The notes under the pieces: model-generated
Seen by the model: only the letters and a program-made list of their open reading frames with translations
The model's database searches: none
Told to the model about the DNA's origin: nothing
Made by a program: the position numbers and the translations under genes
Assembly (NCBI GenBank): GCA_049999805.1
Contig: JBNGIO010005225.1
Span: forward strand, 18,635-82,634
Length of the DNA stretch: 64,000 nucleotides
Direction of reading: 5' to 3'
DNA from: Folioceros fuciformis
Lineage: Eukaryota; Anthocerotophyta; Anthocerotopsida; Anthocerotales
Shown here: positions 24,477 to 33,936 of the stretch, one piece after another
Position numbering within the stretch: position 1 is the first letter of the stretch
Layout of the letters: each line of letters begins with the position of its first letter

Positions 24477-25138
24477 ATGGCTGTAGCCACGGCCTCAAGG
24501 AGCCTCGTGCTGGCGAAGCTGGCTCCGCTCTCCTCCGACTCCGGAATGCCTGCACTGCACGCTGGCAGGATCAAGGTGGCGGATGCTGGCACGTCGTCAT
24601 CGCAGAGGCAGCTGGTGGTGAGGTGCTCCAAGGCGGACGGCCCAGGCCTGCGCAGGCCTTCAGCTCCCTCCTTATCTCCGCCTCCGTCGCCGACGGCCCC
24701 TGTCCCGCCTTCCAGCTCTGCCGCCCCGGCACCTACCCCGGCCCCTGCGCCGACTCCTTCCGTCTCTGTTGCGCCGCCAACCCCGGCAGCCTCCACCTCC
24801 GGCGTCACCGTCGAGTTCCAGAGACAAAAGGCCAAGGAGTTACAAGAGTTCTTCTTGGACAGGAAATATGAGCAGCAGGCGGAGCAGGGACGAATCTTCG
24901 GATGGACCAGAACTAATGAGATTAGGAATGGCAGGTAGGAGGAACGCAGCGGGCTGCATGTGATGTTACATGCCCCTTTCGTCTTAGCTTCCTGACTCAC
25001 CCTCGGCGTTGTGGCCATTGCAGGTGGACAATGTTCGGGATTGCAGTCGGCCTTTTGACAGAATATGCAACTGGAGCCAGCTTTGTCGACCAGCTTAAGA
25101 TTATAGTCTCCAATTTGGGAATCTTAGATCTGGATTGA
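24477..25138 (+). CDS. OHP2: One-helix protein 2, chloroplast LHC-like
   Basis: Two exons (24477-24934 and 25024-25138) encode 190 residues. An N-terminal plastid-type transit region leads to VVRCSKADGPGLRRPSAPS, then a proline/alanine-rich linker (about residues 60-100) and the block VTVEFQRQKAKELQEFF. The single LHC-type helix follows, with the chlorophyll-binding signature EIRNGRWTMFG spanning the exon junction, and the end DQLKIIVSNLGILDLD. This matches plant OHP2 over its length. OHP2 forms a heterodimer with OHP1, binds chlorophyll and carotenoid, and with HCF244 supports D1 synthesis and photosystem II reaction-centre assembly in the thylakoid. The upstream in-frame ORF start was not used because the ATG at 24477 opens directly into the transit peptide. 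Confidence 0.95.
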
Positions 25139-25458
25139 TGGACGACAGGATTGCCCTCGCATTTCCATCTAGGGCGACGCTTCTTCAGCTCGCAACGACG
25201 GCTGCGTAAGCTACTTCCTCATGGGGTGGGAAGACAACCCTGCTCTGCTTGTTGCAGGTGACCTGGATGTGTTGAAAACACTTTGATGCCCTGTTACGCA
25301 CCTGGAAGCGGAGGCCAGCCCATTTCGCCAGAGTTACAGGGCTCTAGTGCTTGTTACGCCGGCACGCCAGAATGTTGCCCGTTGTGTATTCTTTCATTTT
25401 CTGTTTGAAAAACGCAATCAACGTATCCTTTCATGGATCTCTCTGGTTTCCTTTCCAA
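25139..25458. other. Convergent spacer between OHP2 and MED17
   Basis: Holds the 3' ends of OHP2 (plus) and MED17 (minus). No other feature is visible. Confidence 0.5.
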
Positions 25459-28200
25459 TTAATCGATAAAATTTGACATATGGACAACTAGTGTTCGTAA
25501 GGACTCCGCAGATGCAACACCTAGAAACGTATGGTCGATTTCTTTGTCTTCGCATGACCTAGTCATCAGCTCCCAGTTCACACAATGCTGACGATGGTCA
25601 AGCGTCGCCAGTATCGCAACATAACTGCTAAATTTCGGTACACAAAACCTGATCCCCAGATTATTCCTTTCCACGTCTAGCCCCATCCCGGATGCTTCTT
25701 CCTGAAGCCACTGCACAATCTGAGACGCAACCTGCAGGGGTATCCAGCTGACGATCATTGACCACACATACGTTGGAAACGTTGACTCCAATTGCACAGG
25801 TAGAAAGTAACCACTGACCTGGAACAACAAAAACGACGGCAGCTCCATCACGCTGCAGCTGTGCTTGCTTGTTGATAAGCCTTCTCCAGACAACTCGTCA
25901 AATCCCTCGATTGTAAGGGCCTCGTCTCTCAGAACAACAGTACACTCGAATATGCTCCGTCCAGACTCATCCAGTGCTTTATAAGAGGTTGAGGCGAAGG
26001 TGCATAAAGAAAGATCCCATGCAGACACTCTGGGATGCCATGTCGGATGGGTAAGCATCTGCATATGAGGGACTCCGTGCACCTGCAGAGGAAGAAGAGT
26101 GTGAAACTTCAGACACTAAAAATGCAACACGAAACACTAGAATGCATGACTGAACTCTTCACACACCTGCTTCTCCAGCAGTGACAACACCTGGAGGGCA
26201 CACACCCTGTGGCGCATAGCAGCAGCCACTTTTCTCAACACATTTGGCTCGGGACCAGCGTCCTTTGCTGCAGTTGTTGAAATCTGCTCCCTAATCTTCC
26301 CACTAGCGTCATGAGTCCTGGTCCCCACTCCAGCAGGCGACGACTCGAGTCGTTTTCCCAAATAATTTTCATGATATACCTGCTTCAGACAAATCTCAAA
26401 CGCTGTCTCACTAACCCTATCACGATTATACGTTTCGACAGGGAGTTGTCGATCTGCATGAACTATCCCCTTCCCAGAATCATGGTCAGCAGCTTCCTGT
26501 TCATTACTCCTTCCATGCTTTTCAGAAAGCTCAAGATCTAGAGTTGCGGCAAGCCCAAGGCGAAACCGCCAGCTCGTATCACTCATGCCCACAATGTCAA
26601 TGGTTGGCGATGCAGAGAGAGCTTCCCTGCCTACACAGTCAAAGACCTGCAAGTTTTCAACTTGCAAGTTAGTGCATGTATTTCTGTCTAATTTGGAACA
26701 AGTACTGACAAAGAATGTTTCGTACGCCTACACCTCGGCTTCTCAACGTCGTAACCGTTAGCATGCACCAGCCAAGACAAGGGAAGGCAGTCAAGATGAC
26801 GAGTCTCATTACTTGTTCATCAAAAACTGCTGCCTGAATGCGGCGGAGTACTGAATGTGCCCCCTTTGCCCCCATGTCCACACCTGCAACTACTCCTCTG
26901 TCACCTTCAAGTTCTACTTCAGGTGCCAAGTGGTCATCCTCAACCGTGTCATCCGAGCATCCGGTGACTCTGAAGTTATCACTTTGCACATTTCCAATTG
27001 TGGCCTTTCGAAGGTGTAGAGAAAGTGAGTTGATTGGCTGTCCCGGTGGAGGTCGAGCCACCAGCATGCCAGTTGAGTCTTGATCAAGTGGCCTTGTGTA
27101 CAAAGCCAATGCCCTTTGAGGAATAACAGTGGAACCATCTAAGGCAGGAGGAAATGACAAGTCAATCGAAAATCCTGCACTTCCACCTGGCCCAGCAGAG
27201 ACACCGCGCTGCCTTTTCACTTTCCAATTACGCTGTAGTCTAGGCCGATACAGAAACCATGAAATCATCAACGAGAAGCCCACCCTTAGACAAGTTGAGG
27301 AATACATCACAGACACTATAAAGAACAACGACAACTCAAGTTCATACCTCATTAAAGCACCATAGAAGACCGCTTCCCTCTCAACTTGAAGCTCCAATGA
27401 TTTGGCAGCTTTCTTCAGAGTCTTGGCCGCTTCCTAAACCAAGGTATCATTTCAGATCAAGGTCATTGGAGCTTGAAAGTCCCACCGAGATGAAGAAGCC
27501 AAGATGCGGGGAAGGCCACCCCAGCAGAGAGTGCTGCAGTCTCCTCACCCGGTGAGAACTGACGACAAGACGCTATACATGAAAAAAGAAGAGCCATCCA
27601 AAATAGGTCACGAAACATACCTCAAAGTGCTTACACTTCGATGCCGTACGCAGGCCCACTTCCCCTGCCGCCTCCCTGGGCAGAAGCTTTGGCCGGACAG
27701 TGCTCGACACAGTAACAGCCTGATTCTCCTCCACCTGACCGTCCCGATACCCGCAGATCATCACGCGTCATTTCATTCTCCAAATTGCCCAGAACAAAAA
27801 TCAAAGACTCTGTACACCCACATATTTGATGAAGTCCAGCGTCACAGACAACTCCCCATGCGACTCGTGAAGGCACTCAGCAATCTCTTGGAACGCCCAA
27901 CCCGGCACAGTCTGCGCCCCCGCATCCTTCTTGTCGTCCCCCTCCGACACGAGCTCTCGGAAATCAATCCGCCCAAGCTGTCGCAGCAGCGTGTCGCTCG
28001 GCGTAGTTTCCCTGAAAAGCCACGAGTTCAAAACATAAGCCAACTCCACCCTCCACTCCCCACAGCAGCTGCAGGTGGAGACCCCCAAAGGCGACTACTC
28101 CGGCCACGTACGGAGGAAGACGCTCGGTCCCGGAATCATCCAATTCCCCAATTCGCTTCAAGGGCAGACTGTCCAGCGAGACTGGGTTGCCGGACCCCAT
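25459..28200 (-). CDS. MED17: Mediator complex subunit 17 (head module)
   Basis: Eight exons in consistent phase on the minus strand (28112-28200, 27822-28011, 27621-27734, 27348-27433, 26813-27239, 26167-26646, 25819-26082, 25459-25731) give 640 residues, close to the plant family length. The start SLDSLPLKRIGELDDSGTER, the middle blocks HGELSVTLDFIKYV, QAVTVSSTVRPK, EREAVFYGALMRLQRNWKVKRQR and DSTGMLVA, and the later VPHMQMLTHPTWHPR and QVASQIVQWLQEEA follow plant MED17 in order. MED17 is a scaffold of the Mediator head and is required for RNA polymerase II transcription; in plants it also affects small-RNA pathways. The last intron (25732-25818) is 87 nt, a multiple of three, and free of stops. 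The gene diverges from the ICME-like gene. Confidence 0.92.
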
Positions 28201-28445
28201 TGCAGCTCCTCTCCCACGCTCATCAACCTGCGGTCACTTGCCCAACCACCCCCGGGTCGGATCGAGGGGATGCCATCAGAGAAGGCAACTGCGAAACAGA
28301 AAGACACAGAGACAGAACCGTACAACAGATATAAAGGTGTTGCTATTTGGGAATATAGGTCTGCTGAGTACCAAGACATGTATCGAGGGCTGATTATGGT
28401 CCCATTGCGGTAGGCCGGGCTGGTGGATCATTTGGGGGCCACACG
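28201..28445. promoter_or_regulatory. Divergent promoter region MED17 / ICME-like
   Basis: The start codons of MED17 (minus) and the ICME-like hydrolase (plus) are 245 bp apart, so the two genes must share this interval for their promoters and leaders. No TATA box is evident. Function is inferred from the arrangement. Confidence 0.45.
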
Positions 28446-30128
28446 GTGATGGCAACGGTGCTCCACCCTTCGCCATATCCTCCGCCTGCAGCTTCCCGCA
28501 TTGCCTCGTGCTGGGGCCGTGCCATCCCGCTTCGAACAGCGGCAGTGCGCGGCGCAAGGACGAGAATGCGGAAGCTGGCCGTCACGGGCGTGTTGAACCA
28601 TGCGATCAAGGGTGCGGTGCAGGAGGTTATGGCCGTGCCGGGCCTGTATCAGCGGATCCGCGTCTTCCTTGCCATCGCTGTGATCTTCTACAAGGAGGCG
28701 TCGGGGCTTGTGTCGGCACTGCCCGTTTTATTGTACGCGCTGCAACTGCACAGATCGTTGCCCGTGTTGCGGTTCGGGAATGAGCTGCTCATCACCGGAG
28801 GGAAACGCGCCAAGAATGCCGCGGTCGTGGACCTTTCCCGACGAGCCCCGTGGCCCGAGTTGAAGCCATACAAGGCGTTTGTCATGCGGGATGTGCGCTT
28901 CGGAGCCGCGAAACGGAATCTGTGAGTGTGAGCATCAAACTGGCCTGTGTACCATTGGTTAGTGTTTCCTTCGCTCCATTTCCGCAGGGATCACTTGGCA
29001 ATTCTGTCTCTTCGCGATTCGGCAGGTTGGAAGGTTGAAGTGGTTTGCTGCCCTGTCCTGTAGGCTGGATATCTATGTTCCTCACGCAAATTCCAGCACC
29101 CGCTCCGTCCCGGTGGTGCTGTTTGTGCACGGAGGCATATGGGCCATGGGAGACAAATGGCAGTTCTGTGCACTTGGAGCAAGTCTGGCGGACAATGGCA
29201 TTGTTGCCGTCCTTGTCCAGTACACCTTGTTCCCTGATGTGAGGGCATGCGTTGGCTTTGGCTCATGCTCGTGGTTATCCTAGGCTGTGTATTTAAAGTG
29301 CTTCTGTGTTCCTTCCAGGTGCTAGCAGCTGCGCAGGCCAAGGAAGTGTCGGTTGCTTTGTCCTGGACGATGGACAATATCCAGGGATACGGTGGAGACC
29401 CGGAACGGGTGTTCCTCATGGGCCACTCGTCAGGTGTGTCTGTGTGAACTATCCATTTGCAAGCGCGCCTTGATTGCTCTGCAGGTTCACCTTGTGAACG
29501 CGTTGGATTGTCTTTTCATTCGGCAGGAGCGCATTTGTCATCCTTGGTGCTGTGGGAAAGAGCCAATCTGCGCAACACGGCTAACGGAGGATCTCTGGCA
29601 GGCCAAGGAGACACGAGGCAGCCACACTGCTTCATCGGCCTTGCCGGAGTGTACGACATTGGAGAACACTACAAGTACGAAGCGGGAAGGGGAGTGGCGT
29701 CGCTGTCTTGCATGACTCCAGCCATGGGAGGGCCGTTGTTTTTCGAGGCCATGTCTCCCACGCTTCTCTTCCGCTCTCTCCTCGGCCAAGATCATCGGCA
29801 GCGGCATACGCACAACCCTGACAAGCATCTGGTGCCGCCTTGCTTCCTCTACACCAGCCACTCCGACATTGTTGTGCCTTCGGAGAGCAGCATCGCGTTC
29901 TGGGAAGTGCTGGTGGACGCCGGCTACGATGGGCGCCTGATCCTGCACAACAGACTGTGCCACGATGATTTTGCCTTTTGGGACAAGGGCTGGCTCAAGG
30001 ACACCCACTGTGCGCCGCTTGTGAAGGACCTGGTCACCCTCGTCCGTGGCCTTGACCTCCAGGGTGCTCTGCCCTTCGGCGGTGTCGATGGAGCGACGGA
30101 GCTGAAGCACCCTCGGTCTGAGAGTTAG
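28446..30128 (+). CDS. Isoprenylcysteine alpha-carbonyl methylesterase-like hydrolase
   Basis: Four exons (28446-28921, 29064-29238, 29319-29433, 29527-30128) give 455 residues. A hydrophobic segment around residues 70-100 (IRVFLAIAVIFYKEASGLVS, ALPVLLYALQL) could anchor it in a membrane. The alpha/beta-hydrolase core follows: LLDIYVPHANS, the oxyanion-hole motif VVLFVHGGIWAMGDK, YGGDPERVFLMGHSSGAHLSS with the nucleophile serine at the exon 3/4 junction, and later HSDIVVPSESSIAF and a histidine near LCHDDFAF. The order fits plant ICME/ICME-like proteins, endomembrane enzymes that remove the methyl ester from prenylated proteins and modulate ABA signalling. Substrate is inferred from the family; other membrane-linked carboxylesterases remain possible. 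Confidence 0.8.
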
Positions 30129-30554
30129 GACAGGCTACGCAGTGGATTACTAGTAGGTATCCTTAAAACTCTATTTATGTCTGTAGATATATCGGTAATG
30201 GCTGAAAGCCTGAAGGTGCTTCCGCCTCATTTCCCGCCATTTTCGTCCTGCTAGTAGGTGTTGGTGTTCTCCATCCCTTCTGCTCTGTGGTTCCCTGAGC
30301 GTCCAAGCTTCTCTACTTCCAGTCCTGGGGTCCTGGCGTACTGAGAAGGCCATGGGGGTTCTGCATTCTTCTGTGCTGCGCGGTGGAGGGAAGTGGATTG
30401 CCGTGGGGTTTGTCCCTCTTGTGCCGGCCGGGTGTGTATGCGAGCCGCTGTGAAATCCTGGCTTTCCACGGCCATTTCCGCTTTGAACAACCGGAGCGTG
30501 GACGTATCTGCGCTCGGCAGATTCAGCTGCATATCCTCTTGTGTGGAAGCTGCG
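30129..30554. other. Spacer before DnaJ gene
   Basis: Contains the ICME-like 3' end and the DnaJ upstream region. No gene or clear element is visible. Confidence 0.4.
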
Positions 30555-32061
30555 ATGGGGAAGAGAAAATCAGCTGAGGAGGATTTGGCAGCCGTGAATC
30601 AGAAGGCCGAGGTGGACCTTTACAAGGTATGCTTACATCGTGGAGCGTGGATTCTCCGTGTCATTTTTTTTTCGTTGGTGGATTTCGGCATTGTGAAGAA
30701 TGGAAGTACTCAGATTTCGTCCTTGGAACGAATTTCAGGTTCTTGGCGTTGAGCGAACTGCTACTCAGCAGGAAGTAAGGAAAGCGTATCACAAATTGGC
30801 ACTGCGGCTGCATCCTGATAAGAACCCCGGAGATGAGGTGAGTCTGTTCTCGTGTTAGCACCGGTGCTCAATGATGTCTTGCTCTTGATGATAGGCGAAC
30901 AGCTTATGGCCGAAATCGTTTGCACGCTGTGTCTGCAGGACGCCAAAGAGAAATTCCAGTCATTGCAAGGGGTCATCGCCGTTCTCGGAGACCCGCAGAA
31001 GCGAGAGGTGTATGATAGGACCGGGTGCGTTGAGGATTTGGTACGTTTTCATTTCCTCCACTTCTTGGCTCTAGGTTTACAGTTCCTTCCCAGGTTTGGA
31101 GCTCCCTGAGCCTGATCATTTGCCATCTGATGTTGCAGGGCTTTCTGGGAAATAGCGCGGCAGATTGGGTGGACTTCTTCAGGAGCATACAGGTTTGAAA
31201 TCTTGTTTCTTTCTCTTGTTGCCTCTAGTTGAGACTGCCCTTTCTGACCTCCAGCTGTTGTGTCTAATACTGAAATGGCTGTCTGCAGATCACTGAGGAG
31301 AAGATCGAACAGTTTTATGCTGCGTACCACAACTCGTTGCTAAGATGTGTATAAGAGAAGAGACTGTACACTGAACACAAAGGGAATATGCACAGGTTGG
31401 TCGTCCATGTCCACTTCACCAGTTTCTCGGGATATCTTTGATGCACATTCCATGAACCTGTAGCAGGCACATGGGCTGTGGCATAACAGAGTCCGCGATA
31501 TTGCAGAGTATTCCTCCATATGATCTGTTCTGAACCCGACCAGGATTCCCATCGCTTTATGAACATAATTGACGAGGCAATCGCAAGAGGTTGGTTCAAT
31601 CTCGGTTGAAGCCATTTCTGTGGGTCTGCACGTTCTTCCTCCGTTGTTTTCCTCAATATTTTGTTTTCCATGACAGACGAATTGAAAGAGTACAAGGCGT
31701 ATACGAAGTGGGCCAAGGAAGTTTCCAAGCGACCAGCTCCACAGAAGAGGTATGACCTGCACACAACAGCCATGCTTCTGTGGCATGCTTCCTCCACAAT
31801 TTTTTGACGGGCACCTCACCGCCTGGTGGCAGGAAGAAGAAGGCTGCTCCAGGGGTTCCCTCAGACTTGGTATCTCTTATTCAGAAGGGTTCGCAAAAAA
31901 TGGATTCAATAGCTGCGTCGTTGGAAGCCAAATATGCTTCCGGAAGTAAGAAATACAAGGAGCCCACAGAGGAAGAGTTTCAAGCCGCCGCAAGGCGAAG
32001 AGAGGGGAAGAACGAGAAGGGTAGCGGCTCTAAACCTAGGAAAGGGAAAGCCGTAGGATGA
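30555..32061 (+). CDS. DnaJ protein, DNAJC9 / plant dnaJ6 type, with in-frame stop in the assembly
   Basis: Eight exons in consistent phase (30555-30626, 30739-30837, 30939-31040, 31139-31192, 31289-31395, 31507-31589, 31677-31749, 31833-32061) would give 272 residues. The J domain opens [20 protein letters not shown] and has the HPD motif at residues 49-51. Then come [48 protein letters not shown] and a basic tail ([16 protein letters not shown]), as in plant dnaJ6 and animal DNAJC9, an Hsp70 co-chaperone linked to histone handling. Exon 5 has a TAA at 31352-31354 (codon 131). It sits inside AGATGTGTATAAGAGA, which equals the first 16 bases of the Tn5 mosaic end used in sequencing libraries. 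Flanking codons on both sides still match the family in frame, so an assembly artefact is more likely than a true pseudogene. Confidence 0.85.
31343..31358 (+). other. Tn5 mosaic-end-like string (probable library adaptor remnant)
   Basis: AGATGTGTATAAGAGA matches 16 of the 19 bases of the hyperactive Tn5 mosaic end (AGATGTGTATAAGAGACAG) used in tagmentation libraries. It falls in a conserved coding exon and supplies its only stop codon. The conserved frame continues unchanged after it ([12 protein letters not shown]). Confidence 0.7.
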
Positions 32062-32496
32062 GCTAAGTAACTTTCTCAGGCTGGGGTGAAAGGCGGTTAG
32101 CCGGCTACTGTCCCTGCCTCCTCCATCAGACCTATGCAGATGTACGTGGATGCTACCAACCTTTTTTCTGTTGGACGAGCACCAAGAAAATTCCATTTTT
32201 GTTGTGTCCACCACTGGTGGCCCGAAATGTAGGTCCACGTACACAAACTTGCAACAAGTTGTGGAGGTGACAGAATCAAATCGCAAACCGATCCTACTGA
32301 GAGCAGATTAATTTTTCAGACATGTATAAGGATGTACATACATATGTACCTCCTCCTCGGCTGCAGTTGGTGCCCCTCGTTGATGTGTTCTCCCGTTTTT
32401 GAATCGCACGAGTTGGCAAACTCACGCGTTTCCTGTGCTGTAGATGCTGCCTTCCCAACGACCGTCAGTAAACTCAGTCCTTGAGCTTAACAGGTG

Positions 32497-33072
32497 CAGC
32501 TGCTGCGTTTGAATCCAAATATGGTTCCTGAAGTTAGTACTACAAGGAGTGAGAGTTTCAGGCCGCCGCAAGGCAAAGACAGGGATAGAATGAGTAAGGC
32601 AGCGGCTCTGAATGTTGGAAAGGGAAGGCCCCGAGCCCGAGATAACCCAACTCAATCTCTCATAAGCTAACGTGAAAGGCCGTGAGCCGAAATATTTGTG
32701 TTCTGGCGACTGCGCTTGCCTCCTCCGGTGGACATATGTTTAAGTATGTGGAAGCTGACAGCCTCGAGGGAGAGGGAGATGCATCCTTTTCTTTGGACGT
32801 GCACCAGACGGACGGGGCTAAGCACCGGTGGTACAGAGTGTAGCTGGAGCTACGTATGCAAGCGTGCTGCTGTGAAGTAAGTCACAGAATCATAGCAAAT
32901 TAATTGCCACTTCCATGTAAGGGCTGTACCTGCTCCTGGGCTGCTCCTGGTACGTAACCTACTCTGTATGTGTTGATGGCGTTGCAGTGTTCTCCCGTTT
33001 TTGAAACGCACGAGTTAGCGAGATCACGCGTTTCCTGTGCAGTGCATGCTGCCTTCCCACCGACCGCCTGTA
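32497..33072 (+). pseudogene. Tandem duplicate of the DnaJ gene 3' end
   Basis: The 3' part of the last DnaJ exon and its downstream sequence (about 31905-32472) recur in decayed form at 32497-33072. Coding traces include AAFESKYG, TTRSESFRPPQGKDRD and SGSECWKGK-like pieces in shifted frames. Non-coding pairs include CTCCCGTTTTTGAA at 32391 and 32994, GCGTTTCCTGTGC, and GCTGCCTTCCCA. Insertions, deletions and substitutions are spread along the copy. It lacks the 5' part of the gene and cannot be expressed as a DnaJ protein. Confidence 0.8.
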
Positions 33073-33076
33073 ATTC

Positions 33077-33129
33077 CTGCCGCAGGAGCTGTTACGCTCA
33101 AGTACTTTGGGCGTAACAGCCTGCGGCAG
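33077..33129. repeat. Inverted repeat abutting an assembly gap
   Basis: The arm at 33077-33097 (CTGCCGCAGGAGCTGTTACGC) is the reverse complement of 33111-33129 except for two unpaired bases, with a 13-nt loop. Two bases later the 100-N gap starts. It could be a natural hairpin or a fold-back artefact at a contig end. Confidence 0.85.
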
Positions 33130-33131
33130 AC

Positions 33132-33231
33132 NNNNNNNNNNNNNNNNNNNNNNNNNNNNNNNNNNNNNNNNNNNNNNNNNNNNNNNNNNNNNNNNNNNNN
33201 NNNNNNNNNNNNNNNNNNNNNNNNNNNNNNN
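33132..33231. other. Assembly gap (100 N)
   Basis: Exactly 100 N, the usual placeholder for a gap of unknown length. It lies between the DnaJ duplicate and the BOR gene. Confidence 0.99.
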
Positions 33232-33936
33232 GCGCAGCGCAGTGCGGTGCGGTGCACAACAATCAATTCAATCAAAGCATAACACAAGAATCGTGCATGC
33301 CCGGCGCGAGTGCGAGTCCAGGTTTTAATTTCCCGAATGCCTCCGTTGTAGATGTTCAGACTCGGTGGACAGGACCTGCGTTCTCGCTGCCTGGCCTGGA
33401 CCGCCTGCCTTAGCGTCGCTTTGTTACAGTATGAATCGGAAAATCGTCGCAAGCCTCCCAGAGCAGTTCTGTTATCTGGAGAATCTGATATAGCCTTTAC
33501 CACTTTTTGGTGTCTTCTCTGTCGCACGGGAGCCCTCAAATTCTCCTGACAGTTATTGAGGTTCTCTATGCCAGCTCATCTCATATCCTGACGTTCAGGC
33601 GCGACATTTGTTGCACAACTCCCCTGAAAAGCGGTGGACCGATTTCTCGGATACAGCGATGTGACTCCGTTCTCCAAGCGTTGCCGCCAATACCAAAAAT
33701 GTTCTGGAGGGTCGCAATGCGCGAGGCCTAGGAGATGGGAAAGCTTCTGTACATGGGAAACAGACTTTGAGCTGGCTCTGTTTCGCAAAGTCTAGAGCGT
33801 TGCAACTCCTCAGAATCGCACTCGACGTGTCCAAGCTTTGTTCCAGACCGACCATGCTCGATCACTGGCTCTTGGTCTGTAGGTGGGCAGTCCAGCGACA
33901 CTGCAGGTTCGTCTAGCTGATTTGCCTCGAGCATCC
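33232..33936. other. Upstream region of the BOR gene
   Basis: Short open frames are present on both strands but none is recognisable. The 5' leader and promoter of the borate transporter gene should lie here. Confidence 0.4.

Noticed and set aside
31343-31358. A genuine bacterial Tn5 insertion
   Set aside because: Only one partial end is present, with no transposase, second end or target duplication; adaptor carry-over is simpler.
31315-31819. Minus-strand frames of about 160 codons across DnaJ exons 5-8
   Set aside because: They span introns and exons of the DnaJ gene on the other strand and have no family match.
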